A stretch of DNA of 10,362 nucleotides from Pseudomonadota bacterium (GCA_016195115.1 JACQAI010000350.1:1-10362); one strand, 5' to 3'. Counted from the stretch's first letter, positions 1 through 6,106 are shown. Made by a program: numbers and translations. Notes: a model not told the origin generated them from the letters alone.

Positions 1-6
1 CGGCTT

Positions 7-43
7 TCTGGATTGCTTCGTCGCTACGCTCCTCGCAGTGACG
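7..43. repeat. Arm of a short intergenic palindromic repeat
   Basis: These 37 bases match the right arm of the palindromic element at 5059-5095 at 34 of 37 positions and in the same orientation; both contain TCTGGATTGCTTCGTCGC-like sequence and end in TGACG. The left arm, if it exists, would lie outside the window. The sequence is of the widespread 'CATTGCGAGGAGCG...AAGCAATCC' type known from intergenic spacers of many alphaproteobacteria. It is not coding. Confidence 0.75.
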
Positions 44-53
44 GAGACTAAGG

Positions 54-59
54 TATAGT
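54..59 (+). promoter_or_regulatory. Possible -10 element of the ABC importer operon
   Basis: TATAGT matches the sigma-70 -10 consensus at five of six positions and sits 29 bases before the ATG at 89, which would give a short leader. No good -35 hexamer is seen 16-18 bases upstream, because that position falls inside the palindromic repeat arm. A purine stretch GGGGG at 77-81 is the only ribosome-binding candidate. This is a weak call from sequence alone. Confidence 0.35.
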
Positions 60-88
60 CGGGCCAAAGAACGAACGGGGGCCGGGAC

Positions 89-1594
89 ATGGACTATCGC
101 AAGCTGATCATGACGGCGGCGGCGGCGGCGCTGTTGAGCGCGCCGGTCGCGGCGCAGACCCTGCGCATCGGCCTGGCCGAGGATCCCGACGCGCTCGACC
201 CCGACCAGGCGCGCACCTTCGTCGGCCGCATCGTGTTCGCCGGGCTGTGCGACAAGCTGGTCGACTACGACGACAAGCTCGCCTACAAGCCGCAGCTCGC
301 GACGGCTTGGAAATGGGCCGACGACCAGAAGTCGATCACCTTCACGTTGCGCCAGGGCGTGACGTTTCACGATGGCGAAAAATTCGACGCCGAGGCGGTC
401 AAGTACAACATCGAGCGCAAGCTGACCCTGCCGGAGACACGGCGCAAGCCCGAGATCAGCCAGATCAGCGGCGTCGACGTGATCGACACAAACACCGTGC
501 GGATCAACCTCAGCACGCCGTTTGCCCCGCTGATCTCGCAGCTGGCCGACCGCGCCGGCATGATGATCTCGCCCAAGGCCGCCAAGGCCGCGGGCGCGGG
601 CTTCGCCAACCACCCGGTGTGCGCCGGGCCCTACAAGTTCATCGAGCGGATCGCCCAGGACCGCATCGTGCTCGAGCGCTTCGCCGACTATTGGAACAAG
701 GCGGCGTTCAGCTTCGAGCGCGTGATCTACTCGCCGATCACCGACGGCACGGTGCGGCTCGCCAACCTGCAGGCCGGCAGCCTCGACCTGATCGAGCGCC
801 TGGCGCCGACCGACGTCGAGCAGGCGCGCAAGGACCGCCGCCTCAAGCTCGCCGAGATCACCGGCCTCGCCTATCTCGGCATCGACATCAACGTCGCCAA
901 CGGCCCGCGCGCCAACACCCCGATCGGCAAGGACCCGCGCATCCGCGAGGCGCTCGAGCTGTCGATCGACCGCGAGGCGCTCAACCAAGTGGTGTTCAAC
1001 GGCGCCTTCCTGGCCGGCAACCAGCCGGTGCCGCCGGAGAACCCCTACTACGCCGCCTCGGTGCCGATGCCCAAGCGCGACGTCGCCAAAGCCAAGGCGC
1101 TGCTCGCCGCCGCCGGCCAGTCCAACCCGACCGTCGACATGATGGTACCGAACCAGTCGGAGGATCAGGCGGTCGCGCAGGTCGTCCAGTCGATGGCGGC
1201 CGAGGCTGGCTTCACGATCAAGCTGTCGGTGGTCGAGTTCGCGACCTCGCTGCAGGAGCAGACCAAGGGCAACTATGAAGCCTTCATGATCGGCTGGAGC
1301 GGCCGCATCGACCCCGACGGCAACATCTACAACTTCCGCCACACCAAGGGCGCGCTGAACTACACCAAGTACAACGATCCCGAGGTCGACAAGCTGCTCG
1401 ACGCGGCGCGCACCACGCTCGACGACAAGGCGCGCGTCAAGCTCTACGACCAGGCGGCCGCGATCTACCTCAAGGACCGCAGCATCATCTATCTCTACCA
1501 TCGCAAGTGGCTGTTCGGCATGTCGGCCAAGCTGCAGGGCTTCACGCCCAATCCCGACGGCTTGATCCGGCTCGGCGGCCTCAAGCTGCAGTGA
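89..1594 (+). CDS. ABC transporter substrate-binding protein, family 5 (peptide/nickel type)
   Basis: Periplasmic receptor that would capture a peptide-like, opine-like or other small solute and hand it to the two permeases encoded next. The 501-residue length fits family 5 (SBP_bac_5, DppA/OppA-like). Residues 1-22 form a signal peptide with an alanine-rich hydrophobic core, with likely cleavage before Gln23; no lipobox is seen. Family features follow in order: the opening strand LRIGLAEDPDALDPD (25-39), the PQLATAWKWADD block (68-79), the FTLRQGVTFHDGEKFDAEAV motif (85-104), CAGPYKF (178-184), the IREALELSIDREALN helix (285-299) and the C-terminal half ending near 500. Its stop overlaps the start of the first permease by four bases (GTGA), so the three genes are translationally linked. 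The ligand cannot be deduced. The signal peptide contains a run of five GCG codons. Family assignment is firm; substrate is unknown. Confidence 0.95.
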   Translation: MDYRKLIMTAAAAALLSAPVAAQTLRIGLAEDPDALDPDQARTFVGRIVFAGLCDKLVDYDDKLAYKPQLATAWKWADDQKSITFTLRQGVTFHDGEKFDAEAVKYNIERKLTLPETRRKPEISQISGVDVIDTNTVRINLSTPFAPLISQLADRAGMMISPKAAKAAGAGFANHPVCAGPYKFIERIAQDRIVLERFADYWNKAAFSFERVIYSPITDGTVRLANLQAGSLDLIERLAPTDVEQARKDRRLKLAEITGLAYLGIDINVANGPRANTPIGKDPRIREALELSIDREALNQVVFNGAFLAGNQPVPPENPYYAASVPMPKRDVAKAKALLAAAGQSNPTVDMMVPNQSEDQAVAQVVQSMAAEAGFTIKLSVVEFATSLQEQTKGNYEAFMIGWSGRIDPDGNIYNFRHTKGALNYTKYNDPEVDKLLDAARTTLDDKARVKLYDQAAAIYLKDRSIIYLYHRKWLFGMSAKLQGFTPNPDGLIRLGGLKLQ

Positions 1595-2532
1595 ACGCGT
1601 TCCTGCTGCGGCGCCTGGCGATCAGCATCCCGACCCTGCTGATCGTCACGGTGATCGTGTTCGGGCTGCAGCAGATGCTGCCCGGCGATCCGGCGCTGGC
1701 GCTGGCGGGCGAGATCCGCGATCCCGAGGTGCTGGCGGCGATCCGCGCCAAGTACCACCTCGATCAGCCGGTGGCGCTGCAATACGCCTACTGGATCGGC
1801 GGCGCGCTGACCGGCGATCTCGGCATCTCGCTCAAGAGCAACCAGCCGGTCACCGAGCTGGTGCTCACCAAGCTGCCCGTGACCCTCGAGCTGGCGGCGC
1901 TGTCGATGCTGGTCGCGCTGGCGATCGGGATTCCTGCCGGGGTGATCTCGGCGGTCAAGCCCAACAGCGTGTGGGACCACGTCGCCAACGTGATCGGCCT
2001 GTCGGGCCTGTCGATCCCGCACTTCTGGCTCGGCATCATGCTGATCCTCTTGGTCTCGGTCGAATGGGGTCTGCTGCCGCCGGGTGGCTTCGTCAGCCCG
2101 GCCGAGAGCCTCGGCGACAACCTCGAGAGCATGATCATGCCGGCGCTGGTGCTCGGCAGCGGCGTCACGGCGGTGATGATGCGCCACACCCGCAGCGCCA
2201 TGCTCGGCGTGCTCAACAGCGACTACGTGCGCACCGCGCGCGCCAAGGGCCTGTTCGAGCGCACCGTGGTGATCAAGCACGCGCTGCGCAATGCCCTGAT
2301 CCCGGTCGTCACCTTGGGCGCGCTCTATCTCGGCGAGCTCTTGTCGGGCGCGGTGCTGACCGAGTCGGTGTTCAACATCCCGGGCTTCGGCAAGCTGGTG
2401 GTCGACGCCGTGTTCAACCGCGACTACGCCGTCGTCCAGGGCGTCGTGCTGTTCACCGCGTCGGCCTACATCCTGCTCAACCTGGGCGCCGACTTCGCCT
2501 ACTTCCTGATCAATCCGAGGATGCGCGGATGA
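1591..2532 (+). CDS. ABC transporter permease, DppB/OppB type
   Basis: First inner-membrane subunit of the importer. The GTG start at 1591 is chosen because it gives the standard N-terminus of the family (NAFLLRRLAISIPTLL, a first membrane helix at about 9-29) and overlaps the preceding stop as GTGA; the longer frame from 1507 would add residues out of frame with the conserved receptor gene. The protein is 313 residues, normal for DppB. Visible features are the periplasmic segment PGDPALALAGE (31-41), LDQPVALQYAYWIGG (57-71), GDLGISL (75-81), helices near 100-122, 135-157, 180-200, 238-258 and 283-306, and the cytoplasmic EAA-type loop DYVRTARAKGL (211-221) followed by HALRNALIPVV (230-240), which docks the ATPase. 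It ends INPRMRG, typical of the family. It looks intact, and its stop overlaps the next start as ATGA. Confidence 0.93.
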   Translation: MNAFLLRRLAISIPTLLIVTVIVFGLQQMLPGDPALALAGEIRDPEVLAAIRAKYHLDQPVALQYAYWIGGALTGDLGISLKSNQPVTELVLTKLPVTLELAALSMLVALAIGIPAGVISAVKPNSVWDHVANVIGLSGLSIPHFWLGIMLILLVSVEWGLLPPGGFVSPAESLGDNLESMIMPALVLGSGVTAVMMRHTRSAMLGVLNSDYVRTARAKGLFERTVVIKHALRNALIPVVTLGALYLGELLSGAVLTESVFNIPGFGKLVVDAVFNRDYAVVQGVVLFTASAYILLNLGADFAYFLINPRMRG

Positions 2533-3149
2533 CCGCGGTCGCCGGCTTCATCGACGACGTCCCGGTGCGCGCCTCGGCGTGGCGCCGGCTGACCCGCCGG
2601 CCCGCCGCGATGGTCGGGCTCGGCGTCGGCGGCTGGACCGACAGCCTGATCAGCCGCTTCACCGACGCGCTGCTCGCCTGTCCGTTCCTGATCCTGGCGA
2701 TCGCGCTGGCGGCGTTCCTCGGCCCCAATTTGACCAACGCCATGATCGCGATCGGCGTCGCCGCGATGCCGATCTTCATCCGGCTGACGCGCGGCCAGGT
2801 GCTCGCGGTCAAGACCGAGGACTTCGTCGAGGCCGCGCGCGCGGTCGGCAATCCGCACCGCCGCATTTTGCTGCGCCACATTCTCCCGAATGTCGTGTCG
2901 CCCCTGATCGTCCAGGCGACCCTGACGATTGCCACGGCCATTATCGCCGAGGCGAGCCTGAGCTTCCTCGGCTTGGGCCAGCAACCGCCGGACCCGAGCT
3001 GGGGCAGCATGCTGAACTTCGCCAAGAACTTCATCTCGCAGGCGCCCTGGATGGCGGTGTGGCCGGGCCTGGCGATCTGCACCATCGTGCTCGCCTTCAA
3101 CCTGCTGGGCGACGGCCTGCGCGACGTGCTCGACCCGCGCGCGACCTGA
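2529..3149 (+). CDS. ABC transporter permease, DppC/OppC type, internally shortened
   Basis: Second membrane subunit of the importer, beginning in the ATGA overlap with the first permease. The reading frame is open but gives only 206 residues, whereas DppC-type proteins are usually about 280-300. The N-terminal segment WRRLTRRPAAMVGLG (18-32) is the normal start of the first helix, but it runs directly into GGWTDSLISRFTDALLACPF (34-53), which in intact relatives follows about 90 residues later. The rest of helix 1, the periplasmic loop with the usual LGTDxxGRDxxSR motif, and the next helix are absent. The C-terminal part is well conserved: the EAA loop EDFVEAARAVGNP (97-109), HILPNVVSPLIVQA (117-130), EASLSFLGLGQQPP (141-154), PSWGSML (156-162), and the ending NLLGDGLRDVLDP (191-203). 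Such a loss probably impairs the transporter unless the protein folds as a reduced form. A collapsed assembly is the main alternative. Confidence 0.85.
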   Translation: MTAVAGFIDDVPVRASAWRRLTRRPAAMVGLGVGGWTDSLISRFTDALLACPFLILAIALAAFLGPNLTNAMIAIGVAAMPIFIRLTRGQVLAVKTEDFVEAARAVGNPHRRILLRHILPNVVSPLIVQATLTIATAIIAEASLSFLGLGQQPPDPSWGSMLNFAKNFISQAPWMAVWPGLAICTIVLAFNLLGDGLRDVLDPRAT

Positions 3150-3162
3150 CGCGATTCGCGGC

Positions 3163-3190
3163 TCCGGCTTGCGGCGTTGCGCCGCCCGGA
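3163..3190 (+). terminator. Hairpin after the importer operon, possible terminator
   Basis: TCCGG (3163-3167) pairs with CCGGA (3186-3190) and, after a three-base bulge, GCGGCG (3171-3176) pairs with CGCCGC (3180-3185) around a TTG loop. That gives an 11-bp GC-rich stem starting 13 bases after the permease stop. No T-run follows (the next bases are CTAAATATT), so it is not a classical intrinsic terminator; it may act as a 3'-end stabiliser. The AT-rich CTAAATATTG just after it could belong to a promoter for the gene at 3259. Confidence 0.4.
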
Positions 3191-3258
3191 CTAAATATTG
3201 GGTACGTCGATCGCGCATAGCCCAAGGGTCGCCGAGGCGGTCCGGGAGGGCAGAGATC

Positions 3259-3630
3259 ATGTCGCCGCGTGCCGCGGACTACGCCAGCAAGCTGGCCATG
3301 ATGCTGCGCCATATGACCTTCGAGCGCGAAGCCGCCTACACCAAGCTGCTCGAGGCCGTGTGCGCCGCCCTGCTCGACCACCTCGATCAGCGGGTGCGGC
3401 TCGGGCTGCCGGTCCGCATGGTCAACGGCACGCCGCTGGTCGAGCCCTATCTGCGCGACGCCGCGTTCGTGCTCGGCGCGACCTGGGAGCTGCCGCGCAT
3501 GGAGCGCTTCGCCCAGCCCGACAAGCTCGCGGGCTACGCCTTCCGCACCGCCGAGTGGCTGCGGCCGGTGCTCGAGGCCCACGGCCTGGCGTGGCGCTGG
3601 GCGCGCGCCGAGGAGCGCCAGGTCGCCTGA
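3259..3630 (+). CDS. Hypothetical protein, 123 residues, not recognised
   Basis: I do not recognise a family. The ATG at 3259 is preferred over upstream in-frame codons because GGGAGGG (3244-3250) lies eight bases before it and the upstream residues look non-coding. The protein is mainly alpha-helical in appearance and soluble: no signal peptide or membrane helix is seen. The N-terminal half is amphipathic (AADYASKLAMMLRHMTFERE, 5-24), the middle has AVCAALLDHLDQRVRLGLPV (38-57), and the C-terminal half is rich in aromatic and charged residues (WELPRMERF, AEWLRPVLEAHGLAWRW). It has one cysteine (Cys40) and no obvious metal or nucleotide motif. It lies 109 bp after the importer operon and 62 bp before the cupin, on the same strand, so it may belong to either unit. 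Codon use is like its neighbours, supporting a real gene. Confidence 0.7.
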   Translation: MSPRAADYASKLAMMLRHMTFEREAAYTKLLEAVCAALLDHLDQRVRLGLPVRMVNGTPLVEPYLRDAAFVLGATWELPRMERFAQPDKLAGYAFRTAEWLRPVLEAHGLAWRWARAEERQVA

Positions 3631-3692
3631 GGTTGGCTTGACGTGCCGGCGGGCGTAGGGTGCCGGAACGCCAGCAGCGAGGGACCCGAACG

Positions 3693-4127
3693 ATGAGCGA
3701 CGTAGCGACGCGGACGCACCAGCCGTGCGAGGCGGTGCACGTCGACGAGCGCGAGTGGGAGACCATCCGGTGGCCGGGCCAGACCGGCAAGATGCTGTTC
3801 CACCCGCGGCCCGAACGGCCGACCGAGCCCAATGCCGGCGTCGTACGCTACGAGCCGGGCGCCCATCATCCGCTGCACCGCCACGATTTCGCCCAGGTCT
3901 GGTACGTCCTCGAGGGCGAGTTCACCATCGGGGGCAAGCTCTACGGCCCCGGCACGATGCTGTTCTACCCCGACCCGCACTACGAGGACGCGCTGTCGAC
4001 CGCGACCGGCGGCAAGATGCTGTTCGTGCAGTACCCGGGCCCGAGCACCGGCGGGCGGCCGATCTACGACGGCCGCTTCAACATGGCGGCACGCCAGACG
4101 GTCGAGGCCGAGCGCACCGATCGCTGA
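3693..4127 (+). CDS. Cupin domain protein, single domain
   Basis: Small one-barrel cupin of 144 residues. The ATG at 3693 is chosen over the in-frame GTG at 3660 because GAGGGA (3679-3684) sits eight bases upstream. Cupin motif 1 is seen as Gly56, five residues, His62-Arg-His64, then VLEGEF (72-77); where the family usually has a glutamate metal ligand four residues after the second His there is Gln68. Motif 2 is PGTMLFYPDPHYEDAL (87-102), with His96 as the likely third histidine ligand. No signal peptide is present, so it is cytoplasmic. It could be a small dioxygenase, an isomerase, or a sensor or binding protein; the sequence does not decide. A TTGACG hexamer at 3638-3643 looks like a -35 element, but no convincing -10 lies 16-18 bases later. 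The oxygenase gene follows only 10 bp downstream, so the two are probably co-transcribed. Confidence 0.88.
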   Translation: MSDVATRTHQPCEAVHVDEREWETIRWPGQTGKMLFHPRPERPTEPNAGVVRYEPGAHHPLHRHDFAQVWYVLEGEFTIGGKLYGPGTMLFYPDPHYEDALSTATGGKMLFVQYPGPSTGGRPIYDGRFNMAARQTVEAERTDR

Positions 4128-4137
4128 GCGCCATGTC

Positions 4138-4989
4138 ATGCCGAAGCTGCTGACCGCCGACCAGATCCGCCAGTTCGAGGCTGAGGGCTACGTCTCGCCG
4201 GTCCGCGTCATGTCGGAGGCCGACGCAGGCGAGATCCGCCGTCATCTCGAAGCCTTCGAGACGCGCACCGGCGGTCCCTTGCGCGGCGATCTCCGCCACA
4301 AGGCACATCTCCTGTTTCCCTGGCTCGCCGACCTGGTGCGCCACCCCCGCATCGTCGACGCGATCGAGGACCTCTACGGCGCCGACCTGCTGTGCTGGAC
4401 GACCAACTTCTTCATCAAGGAGGCGCGCAATCCGGCGTTCGTGTCGTGGCACCAGGACTCGACCTACTGGGGCCTGAGCGCGCCCGACGTCGTCACCGCC
4501 TGGGTCGCCCTGACGCCGAGCAATCTCGGCAACGGCGCCATGGCAGTGATCCCCGCCACCCATAAGCTCGATCAGATTCCGCACCGCGACACCTTCCATA
4601 AACACAACCTGCTGACGCGCGGCCAGGAGGTCGAGGTCGAGGTCGACAGCACCCGCGCGGTCGCGCTCGACCTCAAGCCGGGCGAGATGTCGCTGCACCA
4701 CGTGCGCCTGGTCCACGGCTCCCCCGCGAACCCATCCGGCGACCGCCGCATCGGCTTCGCGATCCGCTACATCCCGACGCGGGTTTATCAGCTCGAGGGC
4801 GAGGACAGCGCCACCCTGGTGCGCGGCCAGGATGGCTTCCGGCGCTTCGAGCACGAGCCGCGGCCGAGCGCCGAGCTGGCGCCCGACTTCGTCGCCCTGC
4901 ACAAGCGCATCACCGAGCGCAACGCGCGCATCCTCTACCGCGGCACCGCGGTCAAAACCTACAACGAGCCCGACGCCATCCGCGGCTGA
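4138..4989 (+). CDS. Phytanoyl-CoA dioxygenase (PhyH) family Fe(II)/2-oxoglutarate oxygenase
   Basis: A 283-residue cytoplasmic oxygenase of the PhyH superfamily, which couples oxidation of a small substrate (usually hydroxylation) to decarboxylation of 2-oxoglutarate. The iron-binding triad is visible: His105 and Asp107 in SWHQDSTYWGL (103-113), and the distal His193 in LVHGSPANPS (191-200). Arg204 or Arg210 in DRRIGFAIRYIP is the expected 2-oxoglutarate anchor. The segment NGAMAVIPATHK (132-143) is the usual PhyH stretch between the two. An intact HxD argues for a hydroxylase rather than a halogenase, which has Ala or Gly at the Asp position. The N-terminus LTADQIRQFEAEGYV (5-19) is typical. 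The start at 4138 is 10 bp after the cupin stop with no clear Shine-Dalgarno, so translation may depend on coupling to the cupin gene. The substrate is unknown; the neighbouring importer may supply it. Confidence 0.93.
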   Translation: MPKLLTADQIRQFEAEGYVSPVRVMSEADAGEIRRHLEAFETRTGGPLRGDLRHKAHLLFPWLADLVRHPRIVDAIEDLYGADLLCWTTNFFIKEARNPAFVSWHQDSTYWGLSAPDVVTAWVALTPSNLGNGAMAVIPATHKLDQIPHRDTFHKHNLLTRGQEVEVEVDSTRAVALDLKPGEMSLHHVRLVHGSPANPSGDRRIGFAIRYIPTRVYQLEGEDSATLVRGQDGFRRFEHEPRPSAELAPDFVALHKRITERNARILYRGTAVKTYNEPDAIRG

Positions 4990-5012
4990 GCCGGTTTCCG
5001 GTCGCCCGGCTC
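4988..5012 (+). terminator. Hairpin over the oxygenase stop codon, weak terminator candidate
   Basis: GAGCCGG (4988-4994) and CCGGCTC (5006-5012) form a perfect 7-bp stem with an 11-base loop, overlapping the last two bases of the TGA stop codon. No T-run follows. The larger palindrome at 5023-5095 comes directly afterwards, so the two together may form the 3' end of the transcript. Confidence 0.35.
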
Positions 5013-5022
5013 CACTCACGAC

Positions 5023-5095
5023 CGTCACTGCGAGCGCAGCGAAGCAATCCAGAGGCGGTCTGGATTGCTTCGTCGCGGCGCTCCTCGCAATGACG
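5023..5095. repeat. Palindromic intergenic repeat, complete two-arm element
   Basis: Left arm 5023-5053 and right arm 5059-5095 are inverted copies around a five-base centre GGCGG. The inner 14 bases (CGAAGCAATCCAGA against TCTGGATTGCTTCG) pair perfectly and the outer parts pair with a few mismatches and a short insertion in the right arm. Transcribed RNA would fold as a long hairpin. The right arm is 34/37 identical to bases 7-43. The element lies just outside a gene end, typical of such repeats, and short reading frames through it on either strand are spurious. It belongs to the 'GCAATGACG / GAAGCAATCC' type common in alphaproteobacterial intergenic DNA. Confidence 0.85.
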
Positions 5096-5108
5096 ATTGG
5101 GGTGGGGC

Positions 5109-5137
5109 TTGCAAACCCCCTTTCAGCAGTGTACTCT
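5109..5137 (+). promoter_or_regulatory. Predicted sigma-70-type promoter of the membrane protein/regulator operon
   Basis: TTGCAA (5109-5114) and TACTCT (5132-5137) are separated by exactly 17 bases, giving a reasonable -35/-10 pair. Transcription would start near 5144, about 27 bases before the ATG at 5171. The -35 hexamer is itself the centre of a small palindrome, GGGG-c-TTGCAA-a-CCCC (5104-5119). The -10 lies inside the dyad at 5127-5155, so a protein bound there would block RNA polymerase. Confidence 0.5.
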
Positions 5138-5155
5138 GTTTTTCAAAGTTCACTG
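5127..5155. promoter_or_regulatory. 29-bp inverted repeat, candidate operator for the winged-helix regulator
   Basis: The dyad reads CAGTG, one base, ACT, one base, TG, a centre of five T, CA, one base, AGT, one base, CACTG. Ten of the twelve outer base pairs are symmetric. The core ACTcTGtttttCAaAGT has half-site spacing that suits a dimeric winged-helix protein. It covers the predicted -10 and start site and lies 16 bp before the first gene of an operon that encodes such a regulator. Negative autoregulation is the natural inference; binding itself is not shown. Confidence 0.6.
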
Positions 5156-5170
5156 TGATCCGAGGCGACA

Positions 5171-5767
5171 ATGGACGAGGACGCACGGGCCGACTTGGCG
5201 GCGATCCGGCAGGCGATCGACGACGGCCGCCGCTTCGCCGCCGGCGGCGGCGGCTACATGATCCTGTGGGGCGGCGTGATCGGGCTCGGCCAGCTCGCGA
5301 CCTACGCCACGGTGCGGGCGCGGCTCGGGCTCGATCTCGACGTCCTGTGGGCGACCCTGATCCCACTCGCCTGGGCCGCGACCCTGTTGTTGGTCTGGCG
5401 CGAGATCCGCATGCGCCAAGTCAGGACGCTGGCCAGCCGCGTGCTGTCGATGACCTGGTTCGGCTGCGGCATCACGCTGTCGGTGCTCTATCTCGCCACC
5501 GTGCTGACCGGCGGCTTCCAGCCCGGCTGGTTCCTGGCGATCTCGGCCGGCACCATGGGGATCGGATTCTTCGCCACCTCGTATTACTGCGCCTACGGTT
5601 GGATGCGCGGCGTCGCGATCGCGTGGTGGCTCGGCGAGGCGGCGTGCTTCGCTTGGCGCAGCGAGCTCGAGATCCTCGTGCTGTCGGGCATCATGATGCT
5701 GCTGTTGCTCGCGCTGCCCGGCATCGTGCTGCTGCGCCGGCCAGAACCAGCGCTCGCCGAAGCATGA
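5171..5767 (+). CDS. Hypothetical integral membrane protein, about six helices
   Basis: A 198-residue inner-membrane protein that I cannot place in a named family. After a charged cytoplasmic N-terminus (1-23, DEDARADLAAIRQAIDDGRR) hydrophobic segments are seen at about 28-48, 58-76, 91-112, 120-142, 147-162 (short) and 167-187, with short polar linkers. A glycine run at 25-28 starts the first helix. No catalytic or metal motif stands out. GAGG (5162-5165) serves as ribosome-binding site five bases before the ATG. The stop overlaps the start of the winged-helix regulator as ATGA. Membrane protein plus small regulator in one operon behind an operator-like dyad suggests that the regulator controls the amount of this protein, possibly in response to a membrane or envelope signal. 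Confidence 0.85.
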   Translation: MDEDARADLAAIRQAIDDGRRFAAGGGGYMILWGGVIGLGQLATYATVRARLGLDLDVLWATLIPLAWAATLLLVWREIRMRQVRTLASRVLSMTWFGCGITLSVLYLATVLTGGFQPGWFLAISAGTMGIGFFATSYYCAYGWMRGVAIAWWLGEAACFAWRSELEILVLSGIMMLLLLALPGIVLLRRPEPALAEA

Positions 5768-6087
5768 GCGAGTTCGACTACCAGACGCTCGACGACATCG
5801 TCCACAGCCGGGTCCGGCTCGCCATCATGGCGTTTCTCGCCACGGTCGAGCGCGCCGAGTTCGGCATCGTGCGCGACGTCGTCAAGGCGACCGACGGCAA
5901 CCTCAGCGTCCATCTGCGCAAGCTCGAGGATGCCGGCTACGTCGCCGTGACCAAGCGCTTCGTCGCGCGCAAGCCGCAGTCGCTCTACGTGCTGACCAAG
6001 ACGGGCCGCGCCGCCCTGCTCGCCCACATCGAGCGGCTCGAGGCGCTGCTCGGGCTCAAGCCCGCCGCCAAACGCAAGTCACCCTGA
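5764..6087 (+). CDS. Small winged-helix transcriptional regulator (MarR/ArsR-like)
   Basis: A 107-residue DNA-binding protein consisting almost only of a winged-helix domain, of the type grouped as 'winged helix DNA-binding domain' (HTH_34-like). After the first helix (LDDIVHSRVRLAIMAFLATV, 9-28) comes the helix-turn-helix with recognition helix DGNLSVHLRKLEDAGYV (44-60), then the beta wing KRFVARKPQSLYVLT (64-78) and a final helix (GRAALLAHIERLEALLGL, 81-98) likely to form the dimer. No cysteine pair or metal site for metal sensing is present. The ATG lies in the ATGA overlap with the membrane protein gene, so the two are translationally coupled. The 29-bp dyad upstream of the operon is the likely binding site, giving autoregulation. 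The inducing signal is not evident. Confidence 0.92.
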   Translation: MSEFDYQTLDDIVHSRVRLAIMAFLATVERAEFGIVRDVVKATDGNLSVHLRKLEDAGYVAVTKRFVARKPQSLYVLTKTGRAALLAHIERLEALLGLKPAAKRKSP

Positions 6088-6093
6088 CACCGC

Positions 6094-6100
6094 AAGGAGG
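6094..6100 (+). promoter_or_regulatory. Strong Shine-Dalgarno of the exported repeat protein
   Basis: AAGGAGG is close to the full anti-Shine-Dalgarno complement, six bases before the ATG at 6107 and seven bases after the regulator stop. It fixes the start and suggests that this third gene is translated more strongly than the coupled regulator. Confidence 0.8.
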
Positions 6101-6106
6101 TCGCCG

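Noticed and set aside
247..1278. 343-codon frame overlapping the substrate-binding protein on the same strand
   Set aside because: Arginine-rich out-of-frame translation of the receptor gene.
1495..2280. 261-codon frame on the minus strand opposite the first permease
   Set aside because: Shadow of the permease; low-complexity His/Arg/Gln-rich product.
3169..3197. TTGCGG and TAAATA as a promoter for the gene at 3259
   Set aside because: The spacing of 17 is right, but both hexamers match the consensus at only about three positions and they overlap the hairpin.
4832..5158. Small frame crossing the end of the oxygenase gene and the palindromic repeat
   Set aside because: The part ASAAKQSRGGLDCFVAALLAMT is the usual false translation of this repeat; there is no ribosome-binding site.
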